42,312 nt of DNA from Opitutus sp. (GTDB lineage Bacteria; Verrucomicrobiota; Verrucomicrobiia; Opitutales; Opitutaceae). The stretch spans positions 1 to 42,312 of the forward strand of contig SIBG01000034.1 of the NCBI GenBank assembly GCA_009695305.1, written 5' to 3'. Every line of letters begins with the position of its first letter. Positions within the stretch are counted from its first letter, which is position 1. Shown in pieces: positions 1-9,581 of this stretch. Both the position numbers and the translations under genes were made by a program. The notes beneath the pieces were generated by a model that was given only the letters and a program-made list of their open reading frames with translations, did not search any database and was not told where the DNA came from.

Positions 1-51
1 CTCGCTCGGCTATCTCTCTCCGCAACGCTTCGTCGCGGGAAAATCTTTACC

Positions 52-105
52 AATCCCAAGCTCCGGGCCGGACCGCCAAGCCGGTCCGTCCCTCCGCTTG
101 GGATT
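52..105. repeat. Intergenic palindrome with CGGTCCGTCCCT module
   Basis: Ten-base perfect outer arms (AATCCCAAGC at 52-61 and GCTTGGGATT at 96-105) enclose a second inverted repeat, CGGACCG/CGGTCCG. The inner core CGGTCCGTCCCT recurs at 13119-13130 in another palindrome, so this looks like a dispersed repeat family rather than a one-off terminator. No T-run follows it. Confidence 0.6.
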
Positions 106-203
106 GCCAACCACCACCGCAGTCATCACATCAAACAACGCTGCGGACTAACATTCCACCTGGCCCAGTTTTCGGGACCCGCTCAAGCCCATCAAACCAA
201 CCG

Positions 204-229
204 ACCCGCAACCGCGGGTGAGCCTTTTT
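204..229 (+). terminator. Possible intrinsic terminator of an upstream gene
   Basis: ACCCGC (204-209), a four-base loop and GCGGGT (214-219) form a six-pair stem. A short T5 run follows at 225-229 after a five-base gap, so the match to the intrinsic terminator pattern is only moderate. Confidence 0.35.
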
Positions 230-383
230 CGCCGCAGGTTCGGTTCGATTATTTTTACCCTGCGACGCTTGCGCAATTTTCGACGTGACTCAGCCTTTGA
301 GCCACTCAACCTCAGTTCATTGCCCACTGGCCGGTATCCCCGTCCCGACCTTCACCGCTAGGAGCCGATCACTCACCCCCACC

Positions 384-3300
384 ATGAAAACCCACCTCGT
401 CTCGTTCGGCCGTTCCGGCCGATCTTTCGCCGTCACCGCCGCGACGGTCCTGCTCTGCACCGGACAGCTCGCCGCCCAGACCGCCCCCGCGCCCAAGCCC
501 GTCATCGCTCCCGCACCAGCTACGCTGAACGACGATGCCGTGGTGCTATCGCCGTTCCGCGTGGTCTCTGACGACAAGGGCTATCAGGCCGCCAACACGA
601 TGTCGGGCACCCGCCTGAATACGAAGCTGGAGGATGTCTTCTCCTCGATCTCGGTCGTCACCAAGCAGCAGATGATGGACACCGCCGTGCTCGATATGAA
701 CGACGTCTTCAAATACGAGGCGAGCACCGAGGGCACCGCCAACTTCACCCTGATTTCCAAAGACCAGAACGGCAGCGTCTCGGACAAAACCGCCAGCGAT
801 CCGCAACGCGCGAACCGCATCCGCGGCCTCTCGGGCGGCCTGGGGAGTTCCGTCGGCGCCAACAGCGGCGGCATCAACACCGCGTGGGGCAATTTCCAGA
901 GCAACGGCAGCATTCCCTTCGACCTCTATAATGTGGAGGCGGTGGAAATCTCCCGCGGGCCGAACTCGAGCCTCTTCGGCATCGGTCAGCCCAACGGCAC
1001 CGTCAACGTCGTGCCCACCCAGGCCAATCTGCAGCGATTCTCCTTCAACGCCACGTTGCGCGGGGACAGCTGGGGCGGCAGCCGGGAAAGCTTCAACGTC
1101 AACCAACCGCTGATCAAAAACAAACTCTCCGTGCGCCTTGCCGCCGTGAATGAGAACAAGGGGTTCGTCCGCAAGCCCGCGAGCGAGGAGATCCACCGGG
1201 AATTTGCGACCGTGCTCGCCCAGCCGTTCAAGACCACCACCATTCGGATTTCGGCGGAGAACTATCACAATTCCAACCGCCGGCCGGGCTCCGTCACACC
1301 CATCGAGACCATCTCGACTTGGAAAGAAAACGGCAGTCCGAGCTGGGATCCGACCACGCGCAGCGTGACCTATAAGAACGGCAGCACCCTCGGCCCCATC
1401 GCCTCCAACGTCGAAAGCGGTCTGCCGACGGCGGGCGGGCTCCCGCTCGGACTCGGCACCGTAAGCTCCAGTCAGCCCGGGCTCTGGTTCGACAACACCG
1501 GCCCGCAATATTTCACCGTCCTGCGCACGGGCCTCCCCACCACGGGCCTGCCTTCGCCCTATACGGCCAATTCCGAGCTCCGCTACCAGGCGTCCGGCGG
1601 CTATGTGCAACGTTATCAGGGCATCACGGGCGCCCTAGGCCTGCCGCTTTACGCGCCGAATCGCATTGGGGACAAATCGGTTTACGATTGGTCCTCCGTG
1701 AATATCGTCGCGGCCAATCACGAGGTGGGTTCAGCCAAGACGATGAGCGCCGAGCTGGAGCAGGTCCTGCTCAACACGCCGACGCAGTTGATCGCGGCGC
1801 GGGCCGGTTGGTTCCGGCAGGACTTCCGGAACGAACGGTCGAACTGGCTCGATAGTAACATCACCATCAACCTCGATGTGAACACCAAGCTGCTGGATGG
1901 AAAGACCAACCCTTTCTACCTGCGCCCCTACGTCGAGACGACCTCCCCGAACCCTGGATACCTGATCAGCCTGACGGATATTCAAAACGCCGATCTCACG
2001 TATCAATACACGCCTCCCACCCTGCCGCGATGGTTGGCGTGGATCGGCCAGCAGCGGCTCGCCGCCCATGGTGAGGTGAGCCGGTCGGACGCGACTTCCT
2101 GGAACACGGCCCCTTATTTTTCCGACTTGTCGAAAGTAAATTGGCTGACCCAAACCGCCGCCAACTACACCTCCAAACATGAAATCGCGCACCGGTTCTA
2201 TCTGGGCGCGCCCAACGCCAATCCCGGCGTGCAATACGGTGCCTTCCCCGAAACCGACGCCGCTGGCACCTACCCGCTCAATTGGTTCAACAATAATACC
2301 GGACAATGGCAGAGCGACCAGATGCCGGTCGCGCGACTGGAGCAATCCGGCAACCACAGCCGCGGGCGCGGCGAGTTGCGCTCCCTCAGCTATAGTGAAC
2401 AAGGCTTCTTTTTCGGCGGCCGTCTGGTCACCACCGTTGGCTATCGAAAAGACCGGCTGCGCCAGCGCTCGTCAGCGAGCACCGTCATCGATCCGGCGAC
2501 CGGGTTGGTCAGTTACACGCCCCTGCCCACCTTCCCCAACCCGTGGTTTGATTCGAAAGGCGAAACCAAGACTTACGGAGCCGTGGCCAAGGTTACGAAA
2601 TGGCTCAGTTTCAGCGGCGGCTATTCCGACAGCGTCAACCCGCGGCCGGTCTTCTATGAACTCTCCTCCTTCAAGCCGGTGCAAAATCCGCGCGGGTTCA
2701 CCAAGGAGTTCGGCGCGGGCTTCAATCTGCTCGACGGGAAGCTGTATGTGAAAATCAACCGCTACACGACGAAGACCCTCGGTGACCAAGGCACCGGTAT
2801 CCGGACACTGGGCAACCGCACCCTCGACTCGCTCCTCGGCCGCAACCAAGGCAACCAAAGACCCAGTCAGTCCACCTTGCGCTATTTCGCCGAAGAGACC
2901 GTCGCCGCTCGTTTCGCCGCCCAAAAAATCACGCCCACCGTCCAGCAGTCTTTCGACGCCGTCGCCAAGTTCCTGAACTGGTCGCCGGATTATCTGACGG
3001 TGCTCTCGCGGGACTCCGGTAACCGGATTAATACCGTCGATGGAGTCGACACCTCGTCGCGCGGCTACGAATTGGAACTGACCTATAACCCGTCCCGCAA
3101 CTGGCGCATCAAGCTGACGGGCTCCAAAGCCAGCGCCAAGGACGACCGGATCGGCACCAACATCTACGATTTCTGGATCAATAATATCCCGTTCTGGTCC
3201 AGCCTTCGCTATGATAGTGTCGCCGGCAACGGTGACGGCAAAGGGCCGCTGTGGTGGTCGACCCAGATCAACACGGTTTTCAATCAATACCTGCCAAATG

Positions 3301-3812
3301 CATCACTGGGGCTTAACGCTGATTCCACCATTTGGGCGAACCGGCTCTTTACGACCGAATATATCGCGACCTATCAGAATCTGGCGTCCAATGTCGGCAA
3401 GCCCCGGACGCAAGCGCGTGAGTATCATTTCGCCACCGTCACCAACTATGATTTCACGGAAGGACGGCTGAAGAACTTCAACGTCGGCGGCGCGGTGCGC
3501 TGGGAAAGCCGGTCGTCGATCGGCTTCCTCGGGGGCGCGCCGGAAACGAGCGGTGCGTTCCAAGGCGCCGTCCTCACGCTCGATAACAACAAGCCGGTCT
3601 ACGACAAGGCCCGGGCCTACTTCGACTTTTCCGCCGGCTACCGTCTGAGGCTCTACGGCGACAAGATTCGAACCAAGCTCCAGCTGAACATCCAGGATGC
3701 CTTCGAAAACGGACGCCTGCAGGCCATCGCAATCAACCCCGACGGCAAACCCTACGCCTACCGCATCGTCGATCCGCGGCGCTTCGTGCTGAGCATGGCG
3801 TTCGATTTGTAA
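384..3812 (+). CDS. TonB-dependent outer-membrane receptor (paralog 1)
   Basis: This 1,142-aa protein should be an outer-membrane, TonB-energised importer of a bulky ligand. I chose ATG 384 over GTG 285 because it begins a good signal peptide (MKTHLVS...TGQLAAQ, about residues 1-32). An Ala/Pro linker follows, then the VVLSPF TonB-box-like segment at 53-58. The plug domain spans about 60-220, with 'GTRLNTKLED' and 'SRGPNSSLFGIG'. The remainder is a long beta-barrel ending in FDL. It is closely related to the receptors at 4056 and 9582: they share 'YNPSRNWRIK', 'GNGDGKG' and 'VGKPRTQ'. There is no SusD partner and no Shine-Dalgarno sequence. The ligand is unknown; the context suggests a carbohydrate. 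Confidence 0.93.
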   Translation: MKTHLVSFGRSGRSFAVTAATVLLCTGQLAAQTAPAPKPVIAPAPATLNDDAVVLSPFRVVSDDKGYQAANTMSGTRLNTKLEDVFSSISVVTKQQMMDTAVLDMNDVFKYEASTEGTANFTLISKDQNGSVSDKTASDPQRANRIRGLSGGLGSSVGANSGGINTAWGNFQSNGSIPFDLYNVEAVEISRGPNSSLFGIGQPNGTVNVVPTQANLQRFSFNATLRGDSWGGSRESFNVNQPLIKNKLSVRLAAVNENKGFVRKPASEEIHREFATVLAQPFKTTTIRISAENYHNSNRRPGSVTPIETISTWKENGSPSWDPTTRSVTYKNGSTLGPIASNVESGLPTAGGLPLGLGTVSSSQPGLWFDNTGPQYFTVLRTGLPTTGLPSPYTANSELRYQASGGYVQRYQGITGALGLPLYAPNRIGDKSVYDWSSVNIVAANHEVGSAKTMSAELEQVLLNTPTQLIAARAGWFRQDFRNERSNWLDSNITINLDVNTKLLDGKTNPFYLRPYVETTSPNPGYLISLTDIQNADLTYQYTPPTLPRWLAWIGQQRLAAHGEVSRSDATSWNTAPYFSDLSKVNWLTQTAANYTSKHEIAHRFYLGAPNANPGVQYGAFPETDAAGTYPLNWFNNNTGQWQSDQMPVARLEQSGNHSRGRGELRSLSYSEQGFFFGGRLVTTVGYRKDRLRQRSSASTVIDPATGLVSYTPLPTFPNPWFDSKGETKTYGAVAKVTKWLSFSGGYSDSVNPRPVFYELSSFKPVQNPRGFTKEFGAGFNLLDGKLYVKINRYTTKTLGDQGTGIRTLGNRTLDSLLGRNQGNQRPSQSTLRYFAEETVAARFAAQKITPTVQQSFDAVAKFLNWSPDYLTVLSRDSGNRINTVDGVDTSSRGYELELTYNPSRNWRIKLTGSKASAKDDRIGTNIYDFWINNIPFWSSLRYDSVAGNGDGKGPLWWSTQINTVFNQYLPNASLGLNADSTIWANRLFTTEYIATYQNLASNVGKPRTQAREYHFATVTNYDFTEGRLKNFNVGGAVRWESRSSIGFLGGAPETSGAFQGAVLTLDNNKPVYDKARAYFDFSAGYRLRLYGDKIRTKLQLNIQDAFENGRLQAIAINPDGKPYAYRIVDPRRFVLSMAFDL

Positions 3813-4055
3813 TCACGCCTGTCCGCGACACCGGAAAGAGTCAGGCTGGCCGGTGCCGCGGCTGCGCGCAGCGGCGAAAATCGCAGGGTTCCGACGAAAC
3901 GCGCAACGACATTTTTCGCCTCGGCGACCACATCGCTTGCCAACCGATAGAACTGACCCAACTTCACTCTCGGTAGCTTGCTTCAGCTCGCCTCACCCGC
4001 GTGCCCCATGTTCCGTTCCCACGTCCCTCTAGCGTTGCTTAACCAAACTCCTACC

Positions 4056-7000
4056 ATGCAAACCCACCCTGCTCGATCCCCGCTCCCGCGACACGCCTGC
4101 GCCGCTGTCGCCGTCCTGCTCCTCGCCGCCCACCTCACAGCTCAAACTGCCCCCGCCGCAAAGCCGGCCACCGCCGCCGGCACCAAACCGCCTCTAACCG
4201 AAGAGACCGTGATGCTCTCCCCGTTCACGGTCGCCTCCGATACCGACAAAGGCTACCAGGCTCTCAACACCCTCTCCGGCACCCGTCTCAACTCGAAGCT
4301 CGAAGACCTCGGTGCCTCGATCACCGTCATCACGAAACAGCAGATGCAGGACACCGCCGTCCTCGATCTTAACGACGTATTCCTCTATGAGGCGAACACC
4401 GAGGGCACCGGCAACTACACCCAGTTCACGCCCAATCGTAACGGCGGCGTGATCGACGGCACGGCCAACGATCCCGCGACCGCCAACCGCATCCGCGGCG
4501 TCGGCAGCCCGATCAGCGGCAGCGGCGTCAACCTCGCCATCGGAAATTTCTCCAGCAATCCCCGGATCCCGATGGATACCTACAACATCGATTCCGTCGA
4601 AATTTCCCGTGGTCCTAATTCCAATCTGTTCGGCCTCGGCGCCGCCGCCGGCACCGTAAACCTCGTGCAGTCCAAGGCCAACCTCACGCGCGCAACCTCG
4701 AGTGTGACCGGCCGCGTCGACAGCGAAGGCGGCTGGCGCGCGAGCCTCGATCTGAGCCGTCCGGTGATTAAGGACAAACTCGCGTTCCGCTTCTCCACCG
4801 TGAGTGAGGAAAAGGGGTTCACCCGCAAGCCGGCCGAGGAGACGATCAAGCGTTACTTCGGCGCCGTGCAGGCCCGGCCCTTCAAGAACACCACGCTCAA
4901 CGCCTCGTTCGAGCGCTACGATAATTTTTACCGCCGCCCGAATTCCCTCACGCCCCGCGACACCACCTTCGAGTGGAAAGCCGGTGGGCGCCCCACCTTT
5001 GATCCCACCACGCAATTGGTGACCTTCGCCAACGGCACGACGTCCGGACCCTACCCCGTCACCAACGAAAACACCCTCCTCCCCGTCGGCTTGATGGCCG
5101 GCGGTTACGGTCGCACCACCGCCATCGTCGATTCCAGCGGTGTCTCCTTCTTCACCCAGACCCGCACGGCGAACGCTATCACATCGGGAACGCCCTCGCC
5201 CTACACGAACAATAGCAATGTCCGCTACCTCCAAACCGGCACCGACATTCTACGCCGCAAGGCCAATCCCTTCCCGCTGTTCTTCGCCCCGGCCACCAAC
5301 GACAAATCCCTCTATGACTGGTCCTCCATCAACTACACCGCGACGAATTACGGCGAAGATACGGCCCAGACCTTCCGCATCGAAGGCGAACAGGTAATCT
5401 TCAACCGGGGCTCCCACCTCGTCGCCGCCCGCGCCGGCTGGTTCCGCCAAAAGTTCGTCCGCGAAAGCTACGGTTATATCGACAACACCGACAGCATTAT
5501 CTACGTCGACGTGAACTCGAAGCTCCTCGACGGCCGGCCCAACCCGAATCTTCTCCGTCCCTACGTCGAGGCGGCGGGACCGTTTGCCAACCGCAATCCA
5601 GACACCCGCGACACCGTCAACGGCGACCTCGCCTACCAGTTTACTCCGTCAAAACTTCCCCGCTGGCTCTCCTGGATCGGCACGCAACGCCTCGGTGCCC
5701 ACTTGGAGCGCAACCTGAACGACACCGAAACTTACACCTACGGCCAGTGGATCTCCGACGATCACGCGTGGACCAATCGTGCCAACCGCGTTGCGGCGAC
5801 TCAGATCACCCAACGCTACTACCTCGGCGACAACCAAGGTCAAAATGTCGAATACGGCCCGGCCACGCTCGCCAATATCAACGGCAACTATAACCTCAAT
5901 TGGTTCAACAATCTCACCGGGCAGTGGGTCAGCGAACCGACACGCGTCGAAAATCTTGCGCGTCCGTCGACTGCCCGCGGCCGTGAGGAACTCCGCACGG
6001 TCAGCCTTACCGCCCAAAGTTATTTCCTGAGCGACCGCCTCGTCACCACCGTCGGCTGGCGTCGTGACAAACGTCGCACCCGCTCGTCCGCCGCCGCTGC
6101 CGTCGATCCCGCCACGGGTTTGGTCAACTACAACAACTATGCCACCTGGGGCGCCTGGACGGAAGACGCCACCGGTCCACTCGGCGAAGCGACGAAGGCA
6201 TCGCAACGCGGTGACACCAAGACCTACGGAGCCGTCCTGAAGCCTCTCAGCTGGGTCAATTTCTTCTATAACCGTTCCGATAGCTTCTATCCGCAAGTCG
6301 TCCGCTACGCGATGGACTTGAAGGGCGTGATCCCGAACGCCCAGGGCAAGGGCAAGGACTACGGCGTCAGTTTCTCGGCCCTACAGGGAAAGCTGAACGT
6401 AAAAATCAACCGCTATGAAGTCGCGGAGAACGGCAGTCGTGCCGGCGAAATAGGCACGATTGGCAACCGCACGTTTCGTCTCGAAGGCCGCCCCGAAAAC
6501 AACGGCGTGCGCGACGCTAACGGATTCTATCCGTGGGCGCTGAATCTCTCCAACACCCGTTTCGCGGCTCAAGGCATCACCCCTACCGCTGCACAGTCCG
6601 CCAGCGCGGTCGCGAAGATCATGGGTCAAACGGATGATTGGATGAATGTTTTCCTCTCCGCCGGCCCCGGCCAGCCACAGACCAACGGCCTCTCAGATAT
6701 CGTTTCGAAGGGCTACGAAGTTGAAATGACTTACAACCCCACGCGCAACTGGCGCATCAAGTTCACCGGTGCCCAGCAAATCGCGATCGACGCCGCCATC
6801 GGGCCCGAGCAATACAACTATTGGCAGCAGCGCTTGCCGTTCTGGACGACGGCCCGCGCAGATTCGGTCCTCGGCAACGGCGACGGCAAGGGCGCTCCTT
6901 ACTGGACCACCATTCCAGTGCTCGGCGGTGACACACCTGAAACCGCCTACTACAACGGTCTGATCTCCCCCTACCTCTTCAGCGTCGCCAACGTCGGCAA

Positions 7001-7415
7001 ACCCCGCACGCAGGTCCGGAAATATCGCTGGAACACCGTCACCAACTATACGTTCACGGAAGGCCGCCTGAAGAACTTCAATGTCGGCGGAGCCGTGCGC
7101 TGGGAAGATAAGGCGTCCGTTGGTTTCCTCGGCGCGGCCCCTTCCAAGTTGCCCGGTTCGTTCAACGGCGTCGTGCTCGAGCTTGATCCCAACAAGCCCG
7201 TCTTTGACAAGGCGCGTTACTATTTCGACCTCTCCGCCGGCTATCGTTTCCGCTTCTTCAACGACAAGGTTCGCACCAACGTTCAGCTGAACGTTCGCAA
7301 CGCCTTTGAGGGCGGCCGACTGCAGGCTGTCGCCGCGAATCCCGACGGCTCGATCTACGCCTACCGCATCATCGAACCACGTCGCTTCATTCTGAGCGCC
7401 TCGTTCGATCTCTGA
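4056..7415 (+). CDS. TonB-dependent outer-membrane receptor (paralog 2)
   Basis: This 1,119-aa receptor is a paralog of the genes before and after it. ATG 4056 is chosen over the upstream in-frame ATG 3978 because it gives a compact signal peptide (residues 1-30, ending LTAQ). The TonB-box-like VMLSPF lies at 52-57. The plug carries 'GTRLNSKLEDLG', 'TKQQMQDTAVLD' and 'SRGPNSNLFGLGAAAG'. The barrel contains 'TYNPTRNWRIKFTGAQ' and ends 'RRFILSASFDL'. It is more similar to the receptor at 9582 than to the one at 384: both share the 'DHAWTNRANRV' and 'GEIGTIGNRT'-type segments. A strong terminator follows the stop codon, so this receptor can form its own transcript. Confidence 0.93.
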   Translation: MQTHPARSPLPRHACAAVAVLLLAAHLTAQTAPAAKPATAAGTKPPLTEETVMLSPFTVASDTDKGYQALNTLSGTRLNSKLEDLGASITVITKQQMQDTAVLDLNDVFLYEANTEGTGNYTQFTPNRNGGVIDGTANDPATANRIRGVGSPISGSGVNLAIGNFSSNPRIPMDTYNIDSVEISRGPNSNLFGLGAAAGTVNLVQSKANLTRATSSVTGRVDSEGGWRASLDLSRPVIKDKLAFRFSTVSEEKGFTRKPAEETIKRYFGAVQARPFKNTTLNASFERYDNFYRRPNSLTPRDTTFEWKAGGRPTFDPTTQLVTFANGTTSGPYPVTNENTLLPVGLMAGGYGRTTAIVDSSGVSFFTQTRTANAITSGTPSPYTNNSNVRYLQTGTDILRRKANPFPLFFAPATNDKSLYDWSSINYTATNYGEDTAQTFRIEGEQVIFNRGSHLVAARAGWFRQKFVRESYGYIDNTDSIIYVDVNSKLLDGRPNPNLLRPYVEAAGPFANRNPDTRDTVNGDLAYQFTPSKLPRWLSWIGTQRLGAHLERNLNDTETYTYGQWISDDHAWTNRANRVAATQITQRYYLGDNQGQNVEYGPATLANINGNYNLNWFNNLTGQWVSEPTRVENLARPSTARGREELRTVSLTAQSYFLSDRLVTTVGWRRDKRRTRSSAAAAVDPATGLVNYNNYATWGAWTEDATGPLGEATKASQRGDTKTYGAVLKPLSWVNFFYNRSDSFYPQVVRYAMDLKGVIPNAQGKGKDYGVSFSALQGKLNVKINRYEVAENGSRAGEIGTIGNRTFRLEGRPENNGVRDANGFYPWALNLSNTRFAAQGITPTAAQSASAVAKIMGQTDDWMNVFLSAGPGQPQTNGLSDIVSKGYEVEMTYNPTRNWRIKFTGAQQIAIDAAIGPEQYNYWQQRLPFWTTARADSVLGNGDGKGAPYWTTIPVLGGDTPETAYYNGLISPYLFSVANVGKPRTQVRKYRWNTVTNYTFTEGRLKNFNVGGAVRWEDKASVGFLGAAPSKLPGSFNGVVLELDPNKPVFDKARYYFDLSAGYRFRFFNDKVRTNVQLNVRNAFEGGRLQAVAANPDGSIYAYRIIEPRRFILSASFDL

Positions 7416-7443
7416 TTGATCTAGGTCTCTTACGACTTCAGCC

Positions 7444-7485
7444 TGCCCCGCCCGTCGGAATTTCCGATCGGCGGGGCATTTTTTT
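7444..7485 (+). terminator. Strong intrinsic terminator after receptor 2
   Basis: TGCCCCGCC (7444-7452) pairs perfectly with GGCGGGGCA (7470-7478). An inner CGGAA/TTCCG stem stacks within it, and T7 follows at 7479-7485. The run ends two bases before the ATG of the next gene at 7488, so the terminator occupies the whole expected ribosome-binding region of that gene. Confidence 0.85.
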
Positions 7486-7487
7486 CC

Positions 7488-9425
7488 ATGACCAAAGCTC
7501 GCATCGCACTGATTCTCGCCGCTGCCCTCGTCGCGGCAGGCGTTTCCATCGGGCTCGATGTCCGGCGTCACCGCCAAATTCCGATTTTGCCCGACACCGC
7601 GCGCGGACTGGACAGCAAGGTCCGACTGGAAAACAAAGTGCACGACGACCACGTGGACGCCCATCACGGCCGTCCGGTCGACTGGTCCAACCTCCGGGAT
7701 AACCTCACCTACCTCGACGACTTCTGGATGGCCCCGCTGATCCGCATCGTTTACCGCCACAGCGAAAACATCGACGCCACCAATCTCGCCAAAATCCATC
7801 AAGCGATTTTTGGTTTCCGCTACTGGATGGATCAACCCGGAGAAGATGGGCGCTGCTACTGGAGCGAAAACCACCAGATCCTCTTCGCCTCCGCGGAATA
7901 TCTCGCCGGTCAGAAATTCCCCGACGCCATCTTCACGATCGACGGCCGCACCGGCCGCGCGCACCAAGCCGATGCCCGCCGTCGCGTTCTCACGTGGCTG
8001 GAACAACGCTGGCGCTACGGCTTCGCCGAATGGTTCTCCAACGTCTACTACGTCGAAGATGTCGCCCCACTCTGCAATCTCATCGATCGCAGCACCGATC
8101 CCGAGATCGTGACCAAAAGCCAGATCATCCTCGATCTACTCCTCTACGACGTGGCCACGCAGTCGCACCGCGGCACCTTTATCTCCACCATGGGCCGCGC
8201 GTATACCCGCAACCGCCAGAGCGGCGAACGAGGAAACTCGATGCGTGGCATCATCCAGAATATTTGGGGCTTCGATCTCCCCGTCCCCGACGGCAAACGC
8301 ATGGACGGCCTGTTCGTTTTCCGGGAAAAATATCGCGTCCCCGCTGTGATTGAGGCCATCGGCCGCGATTCATCGCCCGTCGTGATCAAAGCCTCCCAAG
8401 GGCTCGACCTCGCCGAGCTCCCCGCCGCCCAGGCCGGCGGCGACGAAGACGCGCGCATCATGCTCCAGTGGGGCATGGAGGCGTTCTCCAATCCCGAGGT
8501 CTTCGACGACACTCTGCGCTACGTCGAAAAGCTCCGCATGTTCTCCAACTCCTTTTTGCACGAACTTCGCTCTGCGGATTTCTTTCTCCTGCGTCGCACC
8601 GGCCTCCTGCCCACCGTCAGCCGCGTGCTCGACCCGATCTCCAATTGCACTCCGCTCCAACGCGCCAACACCTACACCTACCGCACCGCCGACTACCTCC
8701 TCGCGACCGCCCAGCGTTACCACCCGGGAATGCTCAACGATCAACACCACGTCTGGAGCGCCACACTCTCCAACCAAGTCAGCATCTTCACCGCGCATCC
8801 TCCGGTGCCGGCCAAAGGAAAAAAATCTGCGGACGAAAACGCCTCCTACTGGGTCGGCCCCGGCCGCCTTCCCGATGCCGCCCAACACGAAAACGTCGCG
8901 CTCCAGATCTATCGCGTCCCCCCGCGCCCGACGTATGGCGAAAAGGGCGTGAATCATTTCACGCACGCTTATTTTCCCCGCGACCGCTTCGACCGCGTCG
9001 AGCTACGCGGCTCCCGCGTCTACGGTCAACATGGCCGCGTCTACGTCGCCCTCCTCGGCGCCGCTCCTCTCTCTTACCGCCCGGGTTCGACCGACGACCT
9101 CATTCAAAACGGCCGCGACACGGCGTGGGTCTGCGAACTCAGCACCGCCGAACGCGAGGGTGACTTCGACGCCTTTATCCGCCGGATCGAGGCCAATCCC
9201 ACGAGCTACCACAACGGTGTCCTCTCCTATCAAACCGGTCCGCGCCGTCTCGAACTCACTTACGGCCGCGATTTCCGTGTCAACGGAGCCGCGCAAGACA
9301 CCGGCTACGCCCGTCACGATTCACCCTACGCCCACACCGCCCGCCAAGCGTCCGCCATCACGATCGAATTCGGCGGCCGTCGCCTCGTGTTGGACTTCGA
9401 AAAACAAATTCGCCGCGAGGAATAG
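7488..9425 (+). CDS. Exported or membrane-anchored helical protein, family not recognised
   Basis: The 645-aa protein starts with a basic residue cluster and a hydrophobic segment (about 5-23), either an uncleaved signal anchor or a signal peptide. Residues about 65-400 look like helical repeats rich in Trp and Tyr, with 'FGFRYWMDQPGEDG' and 'YWSENHQILF' (WSENH at 125-129). Such N-H motifs are common in alpha/alpha-toroid polysaccharide lyases and hydrolases. The last third looks beta-rich, as in the C-terminal sandwich of those enzymes. I cannot name the family, and lyase activity is inference from architecture and from the flanking receptors. The start follows directly on a terminator and has no Shine-Dalgarno sequence. 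Confidence 0.85.
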   Translation: MTKARIALILAAALVAAGVSIGLDVRRHRQIPILPDTARGLDSKVRLENKVHDDHVDAHHGRPVDWSNLRDNLTYLDDFWMAPLIRIVYRHSENIDATNLAKIHQAIFGFRYWMDQPGEDGRCYWSENHQILFASAEYLAGQKFPDAIFTIDGRTGRAHQADARRRVLTWLEQRWRYGFAEWFSNVYYVEDVAPLCNLIDRSTDPEIVTKSQIILDLLLYDVATQSHRGTFISTMGRAYTRNRQSGERGNSMRGIIQNIWGFDLPVPDGKRMDGLFVFREKYRVPAVIEAIGRDSSPVVIKASQGLDLAELPAAQAGGDEDARIMLQWGMEAFSNPEVFDDTLRYVEKLRMFSNSFLHELRSADFFLLRRTGLLPTVSRVLDPISNCTPLQRANTYTYRTADYLLATAQRYHPGMLNDQHHVWSATLSNQVSIFTAHPPVPAKGKKSADENASYWVGPGRLPDAAQHENVALQIYRVPPRPTYGEKGVNHFTHAYFPRDRFDRVELRGSRVYGQHGRVYVALLGAAPLSYRPGSTDDLIQNGRDTAWVCELSTAEREGDFDAFIRRIEANPTSYHNGVLSYQTGPRRLELTYGRDFRVNGAAQDTGYARHDSPYAHTARQASAITIEFGGRRLVLDFEKQIRREE

Positions 9426-9581
9426 TTCTTTTCCGCTGCACCGAAGCCGTAGAAAAATTCGCCGGAAATTCCTGTAGCCGTTGCAATCCCATGCAGACCG
9501 CGAACGCTTCCCTCCTGAACCTCATTTGCGCCGCAGAACACTTCCACGGCGCGAAATCCGAAACCCCGTAGGCTTTTCCCC

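Larger units (their letters stand above)
1..383. other. Non-coding leader upstream of the first receptor
   Basis: No convincing gene is visible here. The stretch holds a long palindrome (52-105), a possible terminator of an unseen upstream gene (204-229), and a short AT-rich patch near 248-260 that could belong to the receptor promoter. An open frame can be extended upstream to a GTG at 285, but those 33 residues are not signal-peptide-like, so I treat 285-383 as untranslated. Confidence 0.6.

Noticed and set aside
285-383. GTG start for the first receptor
   Set aside because: It would bury the signal peptide behind 33 unrelated residues; ATG 384 gives a normal export signal.
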